NCBI GenBank assembly: GCA_017886205.1
Contig: JAFNEO010000032.1
Location: 370-49,815 of the forward strand
Source: Candidatus Aminicenantota bacterium
GTDB taxonomy: Bacteria; Acidobacteriota; Aminicenantia; Aminicenantales; UBA8522
Direction of reading: 5' to 3'
Length of the DNA: 49,446 bases
Shown piece by piece: positions 15,940 to 24,992 of the stretch (positions within the stretch are counted from its first letter, which is position 1; every line of letters begins with the position of its first letter). The notes beneath the pieces are model-generated. The model saw nothing but the letters and a program-made list of their open reading frames with translations, did not search any database and was not told the DNA's origin. Made by a program: the position numbers and the translations under genes.

Positions 15940-18609
15940 ATGGCCGTCAAGTGCCCGAAATGTCATTCTGAGAACCCCGACACACTTAAATTCTGCGGGG
16001 AATGCGGGACTCAGCTCATCCCCTCATCAAGGGACATCCGGCCAGAGGTTACAGAAACTCTGCAAACGGCTGTCCGGGAACTGACTTCCGGCTCCACCTT
16101 CGCCGGCCGCTATCAGGTCATCGAGGAGCTGGGCCACGGCGGCATGGGCAAGGTCTACAAGGTCTTCGATACCGATATCAAGGAGAAGATCGCCCTCAAG
16201 CTCCTTCGGCCCGAGATAGCCCTGGACAAGGAGACAATCGAGCGCTTCTCGAACGAACTGAAGCTCGCCCGCAAGATCAGCCACCGGAACGTTTGCCGGA
16301 TGTTCGATCTGGGCAAGGCCGAGGGCACGACTTTCATCACCATGGAATACGTCCCCGGGCAGGACCTCAGGGGCCTGATCCGGCAGATGGGGCAGCTCCC
16401 GGCCGGGAAAGCGGTGTCGATCGCCAAGCAGGTCTGCGATGGCCTGGAAGAAGCCCATAGGCTGGGAGTCGTCCACCGTGACCTGAAGCCCGGGAACATC
16501 CTCATCGACAAGGACGGCAACGCTCGGATCATGGACTTTGGGATCGCCCGGTCGCTCCGCAGCAAAGGGATCACGGGCGCCGGGGTGATGATCGGGACAC
16601 CCGAGTACATGAGCCCGGAGCAGGTCGAGGGGAAAGACACCGACCAGCGCTCGGACATCTATTCCTTGGGTATCATCCTCTACGAGATGCTGACGGGCCG
16701 CGTGCCGTTTGAGGGCGACACGCCGTTCACGATCGGGGTGAAGCACAAGAGCGAGACCCCGCGAGACCCGAGGGAGCTCAACGCCCAGATCCCCCAGGAT
16801 CTCGGCCGGGTCGTCCTCAAGTGCCTGGAGAAAGACCGGTCCCGGCGATACCAAACCGCCTCCGACGTGCGGGCCGAGCTCGAGCGGATCGAAAAAGGGT
16901 TGCCCACGACCGAGCGCGACGCGCCCGAACGAAAGCCGTTCACGTCGAGACAGATCACGGTCTCCTTCCGGCTCAAAAAAGTCATCATCCCCGCCGCGGC
17001 GATCGTCGCCATTGCGGTTATAGGGGTCCTTTTATTAAAAGTACTTCCCAAGAAAGCGGCCTCGCCTGCTGCGCCTTCAAACCGTTCGATCGCCGTCCTC
17101 CCTTTTGAAAACCTCGGCGACCCAAGCAAGGATGAAGCCTTCACGAGCGGCATGACCGAAGATATCACCACCCAGCTCTCCAAGATCAGCGAGCTTGACG
17201 TCCGGTCACAGACGTCGGCGATGAGGTACAAAAAGAGCAGCCTGGGAATAAAAGAGATCGGCCGGGAGCTCAATGTCGTCTATGTTCTTGACGGAAGCGT
17301 GCGTCGCGCTGACAGCAAGGTGCGCATTACGGCCCGGCTGATCGATTCCGCTACGGATAAAAATATCTGGGCGGATACCTTCGACCGGGACTCGAAAGAA
17401 ATCTTCGCCATCCAGAGCGATATCGCCCAGCAGATTGCCGTAGCCCTCAAGGCGACGCTCACGCCGGCTGAAAAAGAGCGGATCGAGAAGAAACCGACCA
17501 AGGATATCAGCGCTTATGAGTATTACGTCAAAGGCCGCGAATATTACCTTCGATACAAAAAGGAAGATAATGAGCAAGCGATTGAGCTTTTCAAGAAGGC
17601 GATCGAGCTTGACCCCGATTATGCCCTGGCCCATGCAGGACTCGCAGATGCCTATTATCAAAGGATCGCTCGATTTGAATTCCCTGCGGCGGAATGGTTC
17701 GACCCGGCCATCGAGGAGGCTCAAAAAGCCATCTCCCTCGACCCGGACCTCGCTGAAGGATACAAAGCCCTTGGCACCCTCTATGGTTTTGTGAAGGGAT
17801 GGTGGAGAAAAGCCGTTGAGGCCGGCCAAAAGGCGGTCGAAGCGAATCCCAACAGTGCACTCGTGTACTCATTTCTCGGCGAATGCTATCTCAATATCGG
17901 AGAGCTCGATAAGGCTTTACCATTCGCAAAAAAAGCGATCGCCCTGGGTCCGGCTTGGGCTTTCCCTTGTGCAGATTTGGGATACATCTATTATGGCCTC
18001 GATGACCCTGTTCGAGCTGAGGAGTGGCTGAAGAAAGCCCTTGAACTTCAGCCTGATTTAGACTGGGCAAATATAGCGCAAATATATTTTTACCTCCGCT
18101 TCGGAGAATATAATAAAGCGATCGAACAAAGCCAAACGCTTCTATCCAAATTGCCTGACCATCCATGGGCTATAGAGTGCGCCGCCCTGGCCGAGCTCTT
18201 TTCCGGCCGTTACGAAAAAGCTCAAGAATATTATCAAAAAATGGAGGATGCGCCCATCGAACTAGGCTATCTCTATTGGAAAGCAGGGAGAAAGGATGAG
18301 GCGAGAAAACTGTTTCAGAAAAACCTAGGCCGATTGCAGAAGCGGCTTGAGCAAGGCGATGAAAGTAATGATATCGGGGTGTCCATGGCCGCGATTAGCG
18401 CCGTCCAGGGAAACAAGGAAGAAGCTTTAAGGTGGCTCGAAAAGGCCGTCGATGCTGGGTGGCGAGACTATCGCTATATTTCGAGAAACCCCCTGTTGGA
18501 AAACATTCGCGACGATGAGCGATTCAAGCGAATTATAGACGATACCAAAGCCAAGGTCGCCGAGATGCGCCGGCGGGTCGAACAATTAGAGAGGGATAGC
18601 TCGAAATAG
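15940..18609 (+). CDS. Membrane Ser/Thr protein kinase paralog: zinc ribbon, kinase, TM, TolB-like domain, TPR sensor
   Basis: 889 residues. The first 28 residues are nearly identical to the upstream kinase, including the zinc ribbon (C5, C8, C19, C22). The kinase domain (about 57-330) has LGHGGMG, Lys87, HRDLKPGN (D181), DFG (D200) and GTPEYMSPEQ. A membrane segment follows at about 348-368. The next domain begins RSIAVLPFENLG and matches the TolB/adenylate-cyclase-associated type (FTSGMTEDITTQLSKI, LDGSVRRADSKVRITARLID), distinct from the version in the first kinase. TPR units fill about 520-860, and the protein ends in a charged coiled coil (EMRRRVEQLERDSSK). The pair is a tandem duplication in which the input halves have diverged far more than the catalytic halves. 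Confidence 0.93.
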   Translation: MAVKCPKCHSENPDTLKFCGECGTQLIPSSRDIRPEVTETLQTAVRELTSGSTFAGRYQVIEELGHGGMGKVYKVFDTDIKEKIALKLLRPEIALDKETIERFSNELKLARKISHRNVCRMFDLGKAEGTTFITMEYVPGQDLRGLIRQMGQLPAGKAVSIAKQVCDGLEEAHRLGVVHRDLKPGNILIDKDGNARIMDFGIARSLRSKGITGAGVMIGTPEYMSPEQVEGKDTDQRSDIYSLGIILYEMLTGRVPFEGDTPFTIGVKHKSETPRDPRELNAQIPQDLGRVVLKCLEKDRSRRYQTASDVRAELERIEKGLPTTERDAPERKPFTSRQITVSFRLKKVIIPAAAIVAIAVIGVLLLKVLPKKAASPAAPSNRSIAVLPFENLGDPSKDEAFTSGMTEDITTQLSKISELDVRSQTSAMRYKKSSLGIKEIGRELNVVYVLDGSVRRADSKVRITARLIDSATDKNIWADTFDRDSKEIFAIQSDIAQQIAVALKATLTPAEKERIEKKPTKDISAYEYYVKGREYYLRYKKEDNEQAIELFKKAIELDPDYALAHAGLADAYYQRIARFEFPAAEWFDPAIEEAQKAISLDPDLAEGYKALGTLYGFVKGWWRKAVEAGQKAVEANPNSALVYSFLGECYLNIGELDKALPFAKKAIALGPAWAFPCADLGYIYYGLDDPVRAEEWLKKALELQPDLDWANIAQIYFYLRFGEYNKAIEQSQTLLSKLPDHPWAIECAALAELFSGRYEKAQEYYQKMEDAPIELGYLYWKAGRKDEARKLFQKNLGRLQKRLEQGDESNDIGVSMAAISAVQGNKEEALRWLEKAVDAGWRDYRYISRNPLLENIRDDERFKRIIDDTKAKVAEMRRRVEQLERDSSK

Positions 18610-18724
18610 CCGGCGGACGGGAATAACCCGGCCTGCGGGCCTGAAAGGGCCTGATTCTTCCGCTTTATTCGCGGGCCGCGTTTGATGGAGAGCCACAAAG
18701 CCGGGAGAGCGAGAGGAGGGGTCG

Positions 18725-20557
18725 GTGCGTAAGAGATTGTCGATGGCCGTTCTTCTTTTCGTATTCTTATCATTCTTGTCCTTTTCCGGCTTTGCCCGGA
18801 ACGATGAAGAGGGCTGGACATGGCAATACCCCCGCCCCCAGGGAAACACCCTCCGGGCTGTGGCCGTTTCCCCGGGCGCGTGGATTGCAGTGGGCGATCA
18901 CGGATCGATCGTCCGCACTTCGGATGACGGCCTCTCCTGGAGTTTCGTGCCCAACTCCTTTTCCCAGCACATCCAGGCGGTGTGCCATCGCGGGGAGGGC
19001 CGATGGCTGGCCGTCGGAAGAGAGGGCCTCATTGTCGCCAGCGAAGACGACGGGCTGACCTGGAGCCGGCGCCAGACCGACAGCCGGGCCGACCTTTTCG
19101 GCGTCGCCTTCGCCACCGCGGAGATCGGAGCGGCCGTCGGTTCGGCCGGCACACTACTTTGGTCCGAGGACGGCGGGGCCTCCTGGGTTCCCATGGAGAG
19201 CGGCGTCAAATCCGACCTCCGCGCCATCGCTTTCCTCACGCCGGAGAAGGCCGTCGCCGTGGGCAAGGGCGGCGTCATCCTAAAGACGGCGGACTCGGGA
19301 AGATCGTGGGCTCGGAAGAAGGCGGGGATGGACCTTTATGCCGTTCAATTCACAGACGAGAACAACGGCTCCGCCGCGGGAGGGAATGTCGGGTACATCA
19401 AGAACAGACGGCTCGTCGTCCGGACGACGGACGGAGGAGAGACCTGGCAGCCGGAATTGAAGAAGCGGGGGCCGGTCCTCTACGGCCTGGCTTCGGCCGG
19501 TCCGGGCACCCCCCTGGTTTGCGGCCAGAAAGGAGACCTCGTCGGCCGCGGCGACGGCGGCTGGGCGCCGCTCGAAAGCCCCACCAAACACGTCCTGTCC
19601 TCCCTCGCGATCTCCGGCGATACGGGGGTGGTTGTCGGAAGCTACGGCACCATCCTCCGCACGGAGGACGGGGGGAGAACGTGGACCACTCCGTCGCCGG
19701 ACAAGCAGAAGTCGGTCGAGTCCGTCAGTTTCTGGGGCTCCGGATACGGATTGGCCACTGGACGGGAGACACTCGTTCTCTGGACGACCGACGGCGGCCG
19801 GACCTGGACCGACTCGCCAACCGTCCCTGGCCTCTACGTGGAGAATGCCTGCCTTCTGAATGCCCGAACGGCCGTCGCCGAGGGCCAAGGAGGCGTCATC
19901 TTCCGCACGTCGGACGCAGGGGCGACATGGGAGCAGATCCAAACTGGCGTTGACTGGGGATTCAACCGGATAAGGTTCGTGGACGAGAATGTGGGTCTCG
20001 CCTTCGGCTACGCCGCCATCCTGGCCACCGAGGACGGCGGTAAAACATGGACAAGACGCCCCCTGCCCCCCGACTCAGGGAGTTGTGTGTTGTTCAATGC
20101 CGCAAGTTATGACAAGATGCATTGGCTTGCGGTCGGCTTTGAAGGATTGATCGTGGCCAGCGAAGACGGCGGCCGGATTTGGAAGCGGCAGCCGAGCGGG
20201 ACAAAGAAGGCCCTGTTGGGCGTCGCCTGGAGCGGCCCCCGGACGGCCACGGCCGTGGGATTCGGCGGCCTGATCCTCCAGTCTGTGGACGGCGGCGGCT
20301 GGACCGAGCGGAAAAGCGGCACGACCCGAAGACTCTCCGCGGTCGGCTTCGTCAATCCTTCGACCGGTTTCGCCGTCGGAGAACTCGGCACGATCCTCAG
20401 AACGGACGACGGCGGGCGGACGTGGAATCCGGAGAACAGCCACACGCTCAATCACCTCAACGACCTCGTCTGCGTCGACGGGGGGGTCTATGTGGCCGGA
20501 TGGAATTCCACCATCCTCCACCTGCAGGTCGAAAACCCCGGCGGAGGCGATAAATAA
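18725..20557 (+). CDS. Exported YCF48/BNR-repeat beta-propeller protein
   Basis: 610 residues with a GTG start preceded by GAGGAGGGG. A signal peptide (about 1-24, ending FSGFA) is followed by around a dozen repeats of the YCF48/BNR (Asp-box) kind: AVGxxGxIxxTxDGGxTW, for example VAVGKGGVILKTADSGRSW, VVGSYGTILRTEDGGRTW and FAVGELGTILRTDDGGRTW. Such repeats form six- to seven-bladed propellers; the count here would allow two. YCF48 is a photosystem II assembly factor in phototrophs, but exported multi-repeat versions are common in non-phototrophs with unknown function. The stop is one base before the start of the DUF418 gene, so they form an operon. Confidence 0.88.
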   Translation: MRKRLSMAVLLFVFLSFLSFSGFARNDEEGWTWQYPRPQGNTLRAVAVSPGAWIAVGDHGSIVRTSDDGLSWSFVPNSFSQHIQAVCHRGEGRWLAVGREGLIVASEDDGLTWSRRQTDSRADLFGVAFATAEIGAAVGSAGTLLWSEDGGASWVPMESGVKSDLRAIAFLTPEKAVAVGKGGVILKTADSGRSWARKKAGMDLYAVQFTDENNGSAAGGNVGYIKNRRLVVRTTDGGETWQPELKKRGPVLYGLASAGPGTPLVCGQKGDLVGRGDGGWAPLESPTKHVLSSLAISGDTGVVVGSYGTILRTEDGGRTWTTPSPDKQKSVESVSFWGSGYGLATGRETLVLWTTDGGRTWTDSPTVPGLYVENACLLNARTAVAEGQGGVIFRTSDAGATWEQIQTGVDWGFNRIRFVDENVGLAFGYAAILATEDGGKTWTRRPLPPDSGSCVLFNAASYDKMHWLAVGFEGLIVASEDGGRIWKRQPSGTKKALLGVAWSGPRTATAVGFGGLILQSVDGGGWTERKSGTTRRLSAVGFVNPSTGFAVGELGTILRTDDGGRTWNPENSHTLNHLNDLVCVDGGVYVAGWNSTILHLQVENPGGGDK

Positions 20558-20558
20558 C

Positions 20559-21824
20559 ATGGCTAAAACAACGACACTTCAAGAACCGACACAGGCCGGC
20601 GAGAGGATCCAGGCCATCGATATCCTCCGAGGCTTCGCCCTTTTGGGCATCATCACGACCAACTTTTCCGGGTCGGAGGTTGCCCGGACCGGAGGCCTCG
20701 ACGACACCGTCCGGCGCCTCATCGAATTCCTCGTCAGCTCGAAATTTTACACGACGTTCTCCTTCCTTTTCGGCCTCGGATTCGCGCTTCAACTCCTCCG
20801 GGCAAGGGCGAGGAAAAGCCGGATCGTCCCTGTCTACATCAGGAGAATGGCTGTCTTGTACCTCATCGGGCTCGTTCATGCCATCATCATCTGGAACGGG
20901 GATGTCCTCCTGATCTACGCCGTCATGGGTTTGTTGTTGATACCCTTCCGCAATCTGCCGGGCAAGGTCATCTTGATCTTCGCGCTATTGGCCCTCGCCT
21001 TCACCTTCTGGACCTACCTGCCGAGCGGCCCGCCGATGAGGCTCGACGGATATATTCCCGCCCGGCACGACCCGGAGCTTCAGCAACAGAGGGTTCTGGA
21101 ACGCGACCTTGACTTTGTCAAAATGCAAGAGGCCGCGCAGAACCTGCAATGGGCCGTCCATTCCGGGACTTTTTTACAGGCCGTAAAGGCCAGGTTTCAA
21201 TTCTACAAAGCCCGGGGTGCTCTCTTCTTCTCGTATTTCTGGCCCGATGCCTTCTGCATGTTCCTCTTGGGTCTCTATGCAGGGAAGCGGGGCATCTTTC
21301 ACGATCTCGCCGGCCACGGCAAGCTTCTGCGAAGGGTCATGTGGACGACGCTTCCCTTGGCTCTTGTTCTCAACCTCTATTACGCGTACGGTCAGCGGAT
21401 CTTCGGAAGCCTCTTCCAGAAGATGCCGGATTGGGGGAACGGGCTGATCTACGTCCTTGCGGGTCCGGCAGGCTCGCTGTTCTATATCTCCGCCATTCTC
21501 CTCCTGCTCACCGGAAGCGAGCGCTGGGTCCGGCGGCTGGGGTTTTTCCGCTGGGTTGGACGCATGCCCCTGACGAACTACCTTATGCAGTCCGTCGTCG
21601 GCACGCTGGTCTATTATCATTACGGGCTGGGGATGCTGACCCGCATCGGTTACTTGCCGGGGCTCGCGCTGACTCTGGCCGTTTTCGCGCTTCAGATCCC
21701 CTTAAGTTGGTGGTGGCTCAGGAGATTCCAGTTCGGCCCGGTCGAGTGGGTCTGGCGGTCTCTGACTTACATGAAGCCCCAACCAATGAGGATCGGCCGG
21801 CTGCGGCCGGCCGAAGCTGGCTGA
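20559..21824 (+). CDS. DUF418-family multipass membrane protein
   Basis: 421 residues from the ATG one base after the upstream stop, with GGAGG inside the end of the upstream gene. Hallmarks are present: the N-terminal IQAIDILRGFALLGIITTN (about 18-36), FLFGLGFALQL, and the C-terminal DUF418 block RMPLTNYLMQSVVGTLVYY followed by LSWWWLRRFQFGPVEWVWRS. About eight to ten hydrophobic helices are visible. The family is distantly related to membrane acyltransferases and heparan-N-acetyltransferase-like proteins, so a role in modifying or moving envelope components is plausible but unproven. Translational coupling to the propeller gene suggests a shared envelope function. Confidence 0.88.
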   Translation: MAKTTTLQEPTQAGERIQAIDILRGFALLGIITTNFSGSEVARTGGLDDTVRRLIEFLVSSKFYTTFSFLFGLGFALQLLRARARKSRIVPVYIRRMAVLYLIGLVHAIIIWNGDVLLIYAVMGLLLIPFRNLPGKVILIFALLALAFTFWTYLPSGPPMRLDGYIPARHDPELQQQRVLERDLDFVKMQEAAQNLQWAVHSGTFLQAVKARFQFYKARGALFFSYFWPDAFCMFLLGLYAGKRGIFHDLAGHGKLLRRVMWTTLPLALVLNLYYAYGQRIFGSLFQKMPDWGNGLIYVLAGPAGSLFYISAILLLLTGSERWVRRLGFFRWVGRMPLTNYLMQSVVGTLVYYHYGLGMLTRIGYLPGLALTLAVFALQIPLSWWWLRRFQFGPVEWVWRSLTYMKPQPMRIGRLRPAEAG

Positions 21825-21849
21825 GACCCGACGGCGTCGAGAGGGGTTC

Positions 21850-21879
21850 TTGACTTGAATCACTGACGGGGCATATCAT
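21850..21879 (+). promoter_or_regulatory. Candidate promoter of the amidohydrolase gene
   Basis: TTGACT (21850-21855), an 18-base spacer and TATCAT (21874-21879); each hexamer matches consensus at five of six positions. The expected start near 21886 leaves no room for an RBS before the ATG at 21889 but gives a normal short leader for the ATG at 21907, so it helps choose the start. Confidence 0.5.
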
Positions 21880-21906
21880 CATCTCACGATGGGGGACCGC
21901 AGCTCC

Positions 21907-24864
21907 ATGCAAATCCTCAGGAAACACGATCGCTCTGCTTTGGGAATTGTTGCCTTGTTATTACTGCCGCTTATTATTGCCCAAAGCTGCAGCAGACGCG
22001 GCACGTCCCTGGAACTTGAGTTTCACGAAGGCACGGATATGGAAGCGTCGCCCTCGCCGGACGGCCGCTATCTGGCGCTTCAACTATGGTCACAGATTTG
22101 GATCCTGGATATGAGCAACGGAAACGCGAGCCTGCTCACAGATGCCATCACACGTCCCGATGAACATATGTCCCCACGCTGGTCACCCGATGGGGCATTC
22201 ATAGTCTTTTCTTCTCTTCGGTCAGATGGGGGGCTCTTCGTCGTACCCGTCTCCGGAGGCAAGCCGCAGCAGCTCACTTTCCACGAATTTGACTTCCAGC
22301 CGAATTGGTCTCCAAACGGTCGCACCATAGCTTTTTGGGGGGCGGGCCGCGGAGGCCTGTGGACGGTCCCGGCCCAAGGAGGAAACCCTCAGAAGATCAA
22401 TTCAGAAGCAGAGGAAGCTCAGTCTCCTGCCTGGTCACCCGACGGGAAATGGATCGCTTGTATCTGGCAGGGTGGCGTTACCGTCATGGCTCCCGACGGA
22501 AGCTCTGTTCGGCAAGTTACAAAAGGACCTGCCGACCAAGCACCTTCGTGGTCGCCCGACGGCCGGCAGCTCTTTTTTCTATCGTCAAAGGCCGGCGAGC
22601 TGCAGGTCTGGTCCGTGCCTGTGGAGGGAGGCGACCCTATCCAATTGACCGACGAACGGGATCTGTCCGGCTATGCGCCACAATGGATGCCCCGCAGAAA
22701 CCTCCTGTTATATGTCGCAGGGGGGAAGATCCGCACCTTGGATACGAAAAGCGGGGCGCGCGGCACTATCCCCTTTTCCGCCCGGATTACATTAGCGCGA
22801 AAAAACTACAAGCACATATCTCCGGAGCTTCCTGCCCCCGGTGAACGGCTGCCCGTCCGTGGTATTTGCAGTCCAGTGCCGTCACCTGACGGCCGGCTGA
22901 TCGCTTTTTCGGCTCTTGGCGATCTCTGGCTTAGACATGCAGACGGCAAGAGGGAACAACTCACATCAGGACCTGAGGATGATGCTGACCCGGCATGGTC
23001 TCCGGATGGCTCGCAGCTGGCGTATGTCTCTAATCGCAGCGGGGATTATCAGGTGTGGGCACTGGATCTTGCCGGTCGAGCGAGACGACAGGTTACGACC
23101 ACGGCGGGCGATGCCACAACGCCTATTTGGCAGCCGTCCGGAGAAAACATCATCTTTGTTCAGAGTTCATGGGTCCAACAGACACTCTGTATTGTTCCGG
23201 CGCCCGGCGGCAATCCGCGAACAATCGTTCCTGCGGGAGCGGCGAGGATAACGCCGTTGGGCTGGTTTCCGGAAGATCAAAGCTTGGTTATTGAGCAATT
23301 GGTCAATGACTCAAAGACGCGGGTTTGGAGGAGTACGATCCAGCGCGTCCGTCTTGACGGCAGTGCCGTCTCCTGGACAATGGACCTGCCGGATCAGGTT
23401 GAGTTCGCTGCCCTTTCAACCCAGGGCGACACGCTGGCCTATGTTTTAAATGGGGAACTCTGGATTCAGGATTTGGTGTCTGAGAAGGGATCTGAACAAC
23501 GTCTCATTCAGGGGCCCGCCTTTTTCCCTGCTTGGTCGCCGGACCGCGTCTTGCTGTTTGTCAGCTCGGGAAAACTCTGGCGGGTCGACACCCGCACCGG
23601 AAAACAAAGAACTCTTCCTGTCCAGCTTTCTTACGAAATTCCGCGTGTCAGTGAATCTTTGCTGCTCCATAACGCGCGGCTGCTCACACCAGAGCCGCGC
23701 GAGGGCCTATGGGACGTGTTATTGCGGGATGGACGGATCCGATCTCTTCGCCCGGCCGGAACGCAACCTGCGCCCGCCGACCGGATCATGGATCTTGAAG
23801 GAAGGACTGTCATTCCCGGATTGATCAACCTTCACGAGCACCTGGACCGCGGCCATCCCATGGAGGGCTTTCTCTATTGGGGCAACACATCGGTTGCAAG
23901 CGCCGGTGACGAGGGCCACTGGTCTGTCGCCCAGCAGGAAGCGATTTACAGCGGACGACGGCCAGGCCCGCGTCTTTTTCCCTCCGGCGGGTTTGTGGTG
24001 CCGACCCATGTGAAAGCACTTTCCGAACGCCTGCGGGTGAGAACCTCGGAACAACTGCGACGGTACATGGATCATCTGAGTGGGCTCGGCGCTACGCAGA
24101 TCAAAGCCTCGCCCTTTGACCATCGCGATCCCTGGGTTGAAGCAGAATGCATCGAGGCCGCGCACCGGCGCGGGCTGCCGGTTCTCTCCCATTTTTTGCG
24201 TCCGGCGTCGGTGGCCGCAGGCCTGGACCGCAAAGAGCACGCCTTCTACTTTGCCCTGAATGAGGATCTATCCGCACCTGTATTCTCACCCTTTGCTCAG
24301 GACACCATAGAGATTTTGCGGAGAGCAGACATCAGCATCTGTTCGACGATTGTGACATTTTTCGTCGGGTCGTCGGAAGGGCATCTGCGCTTCAAGGCCG
24401 CAATTGCACGGGCCGATGTCGCGAGCTTTCTCCTTCCTTCTCATGCCGAGCTCCTGCGCAAAAGTACGGAAAGTCCGTCAAACCCGGACTGGGCAGCATT
24501 AATGGATCGATTTCTTAAGGTGTACCTGGCCAATATAGCGGCTGCTCATCGGGCGGGAATAAGGATCGTCGCTGGAACCGACATCTTTTACCTTCCGCAT
24601 GGCTTACACTGGGACCTGGAGTTGCTCGTAAAGGCCGGACTTTCTCCCTTGGAAGCACTGCGTACTGCGACGAGCAACGCGGCCGCCGCGCTGGGCCTTG
24701 AAGGCCGGCTCGGATGTATTTTTCCCGGCGCCGCCGCCGACCTCATCGTGCTTGAGGCCGATCCGCTCAAAGACATCCGCAACACTCAAAACATCTATGC
24801 CGTCATCCAGGGGGGAAGGATCATTGACCGGGCCTCCCTCCTGAAGGCGGCCAAACGAGGCTAG
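21907..24864 (+). CDS. TolB-type propeller fused to an amidohydrolase, exported
   Basis: 985 residues from the ATG that has GGGGGA ten bases upstream; an in-frame ATG 18 bases earlier lacks an RBS. A signal peptide ends in LIIAQSCS, so it may be a lipoprotein, although the lipobox is imperfect. Residues about 35-600 contain repeated WSPDGxxIAF motifs (TolB/WD40-like PD40 units) forming one or two beta-propellers. Residues about 620-985 are a metal-dependent amidohydrolase: LINLHEHLDRG (two His ligands), VLSHFLRPASV, RKEHAF, the catalytic Asp in VAGTDIFYLPHG, and the C-terminal AADLIVLEADPL strand. This fusion resembles exported imidazolonepropionase-like hydrolases that act on cyclic amides or dipeptides. 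The TAG stop lies inside the 3' end of the opposite-strand tRNA gene. Confidence 0.9.
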   Translation: MQILRKHDRSALGIVALLLLPLIIAQSCSRRGTSLELEFHEGTDMEASPSPDGRYLALQLWSQIWILDMSNGNASLLTDAITRPDEHMSPRWSPDGAFIVFSSLRSDGGLFVVPVSGGKPQQLTFHEFDFQPNWSPNGRTIAFWGAGRGGLWTVPAQGGNPQKINSEAEEAQSPAWSPDGKWIACIWQGGVTVMAPDGSSVRQVTKGPADQAPSWSPDGRQLFFLSSKAGELQVWSVPVEGGDPIQLTDERDLSGYAPQWMPRRNLLLYVAGGKIRTLDTKSGARGTIPFSARITLARKNYKHISPELPAPGERLPVRGICSPVPSPDGRLIAFSALGDLWLRHADGKREQLTSGPEDDADPAWSPDGSQLAYVSNRSGDYQVWALDLAGRARRQVTTTAGDATTPIWQPSGENIIFVQSSWVQQTLCIVPAPGGNPRTIVPAGAARITPLGWFPEDQSLVIEQLVNDSKTRVWRSTIQRVRLDGSAVSWTMDLPDQVEFAALSTQGDTLAYVLNGELWIQDLVSEKGSEQRLIQGPAFFPAWSPDRVLLFVSSGKLWRVDTRTGKQRTLPVQLSYEIPRVSESLLLHNARLLTPEPREGLWDVLLRDGRIRSLRPAGTQPAPADRIMDLEGRTVIPGLINLHEHLDRGHPMEGFLYWGNTSVASAGDEGHWSVAQQEAIYSGRRPGPRLFPSGGFVVPTHVKALSERLRVRTSEQLRRYMDHLSGLGATQIKASPFDHRDPWVEAECIEAAHRRGLPVLSHFLRPASVAAGLDRKEHAFYFALNEDLSAPVFSPFAQDTIEILRRADISICSTIVTFFVGSSEGHLRFKAAIARADVASFLLPSHAELLRKSTESPSNPDWAALMDRFLKVYLANIAAAHRAGIRIVAGTDIFYLPHGLHWDLELLVKAGLSPLEALRTATSNAAAALGLEGRLGCIFPGAAADLIVLEADPLKDIRNTQNIYAVIQGGRIIDRASLLKAAKRG

Positions 24865-24934
24865 CGCTACGGGGATTCGAACCCCGGTCTGATGGCTGAG
24901 AACCACCTGTCCTGGGCCTCTAGACGATAGCGCC
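24862..24934 (-). tRNA. tRNA-Glu (anticodon CTC)
   Basis: A 73-base cloverleaf is visible. Acceptor GGCGCTA pairs with TAGCGCT (a G-U at the first pair), discriminator A. The D arm GTCTAGAGGCCCAGGAC is like E. coli tRNA-Glu. The anticodon stem GGTGG/CCATC encloses loop TTCTCAG with CTC at 34-36. Variable loop AGAC; T arm CGGGG-TTCGAAT-CCCCG is perfect. CCA is not encoded. Its last three bases are the complement of the amidohydrolase stop codon. Confidence 0.95.
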
Positions 24935-24943
24935 GTGAGGGCT

Positions 24944-24973
24944 AAAATAGCAGATTCGCCCCTGATTAGTCAA
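24944..24973 (-). promoter_or_regulatory. Promoter of tRNA-Glu
   Basis: On the minus strand TTGACT (24973-24968), an 18-base spacer and TATTTT (24949-24944). The predicted transcription start is only a few bases before the first base of the mature tRNA, so the 5' leader would be very short. Confidence 0.6.
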
Positions 24974-24992
24974 CGGCTGGGGATTGCGGCTT

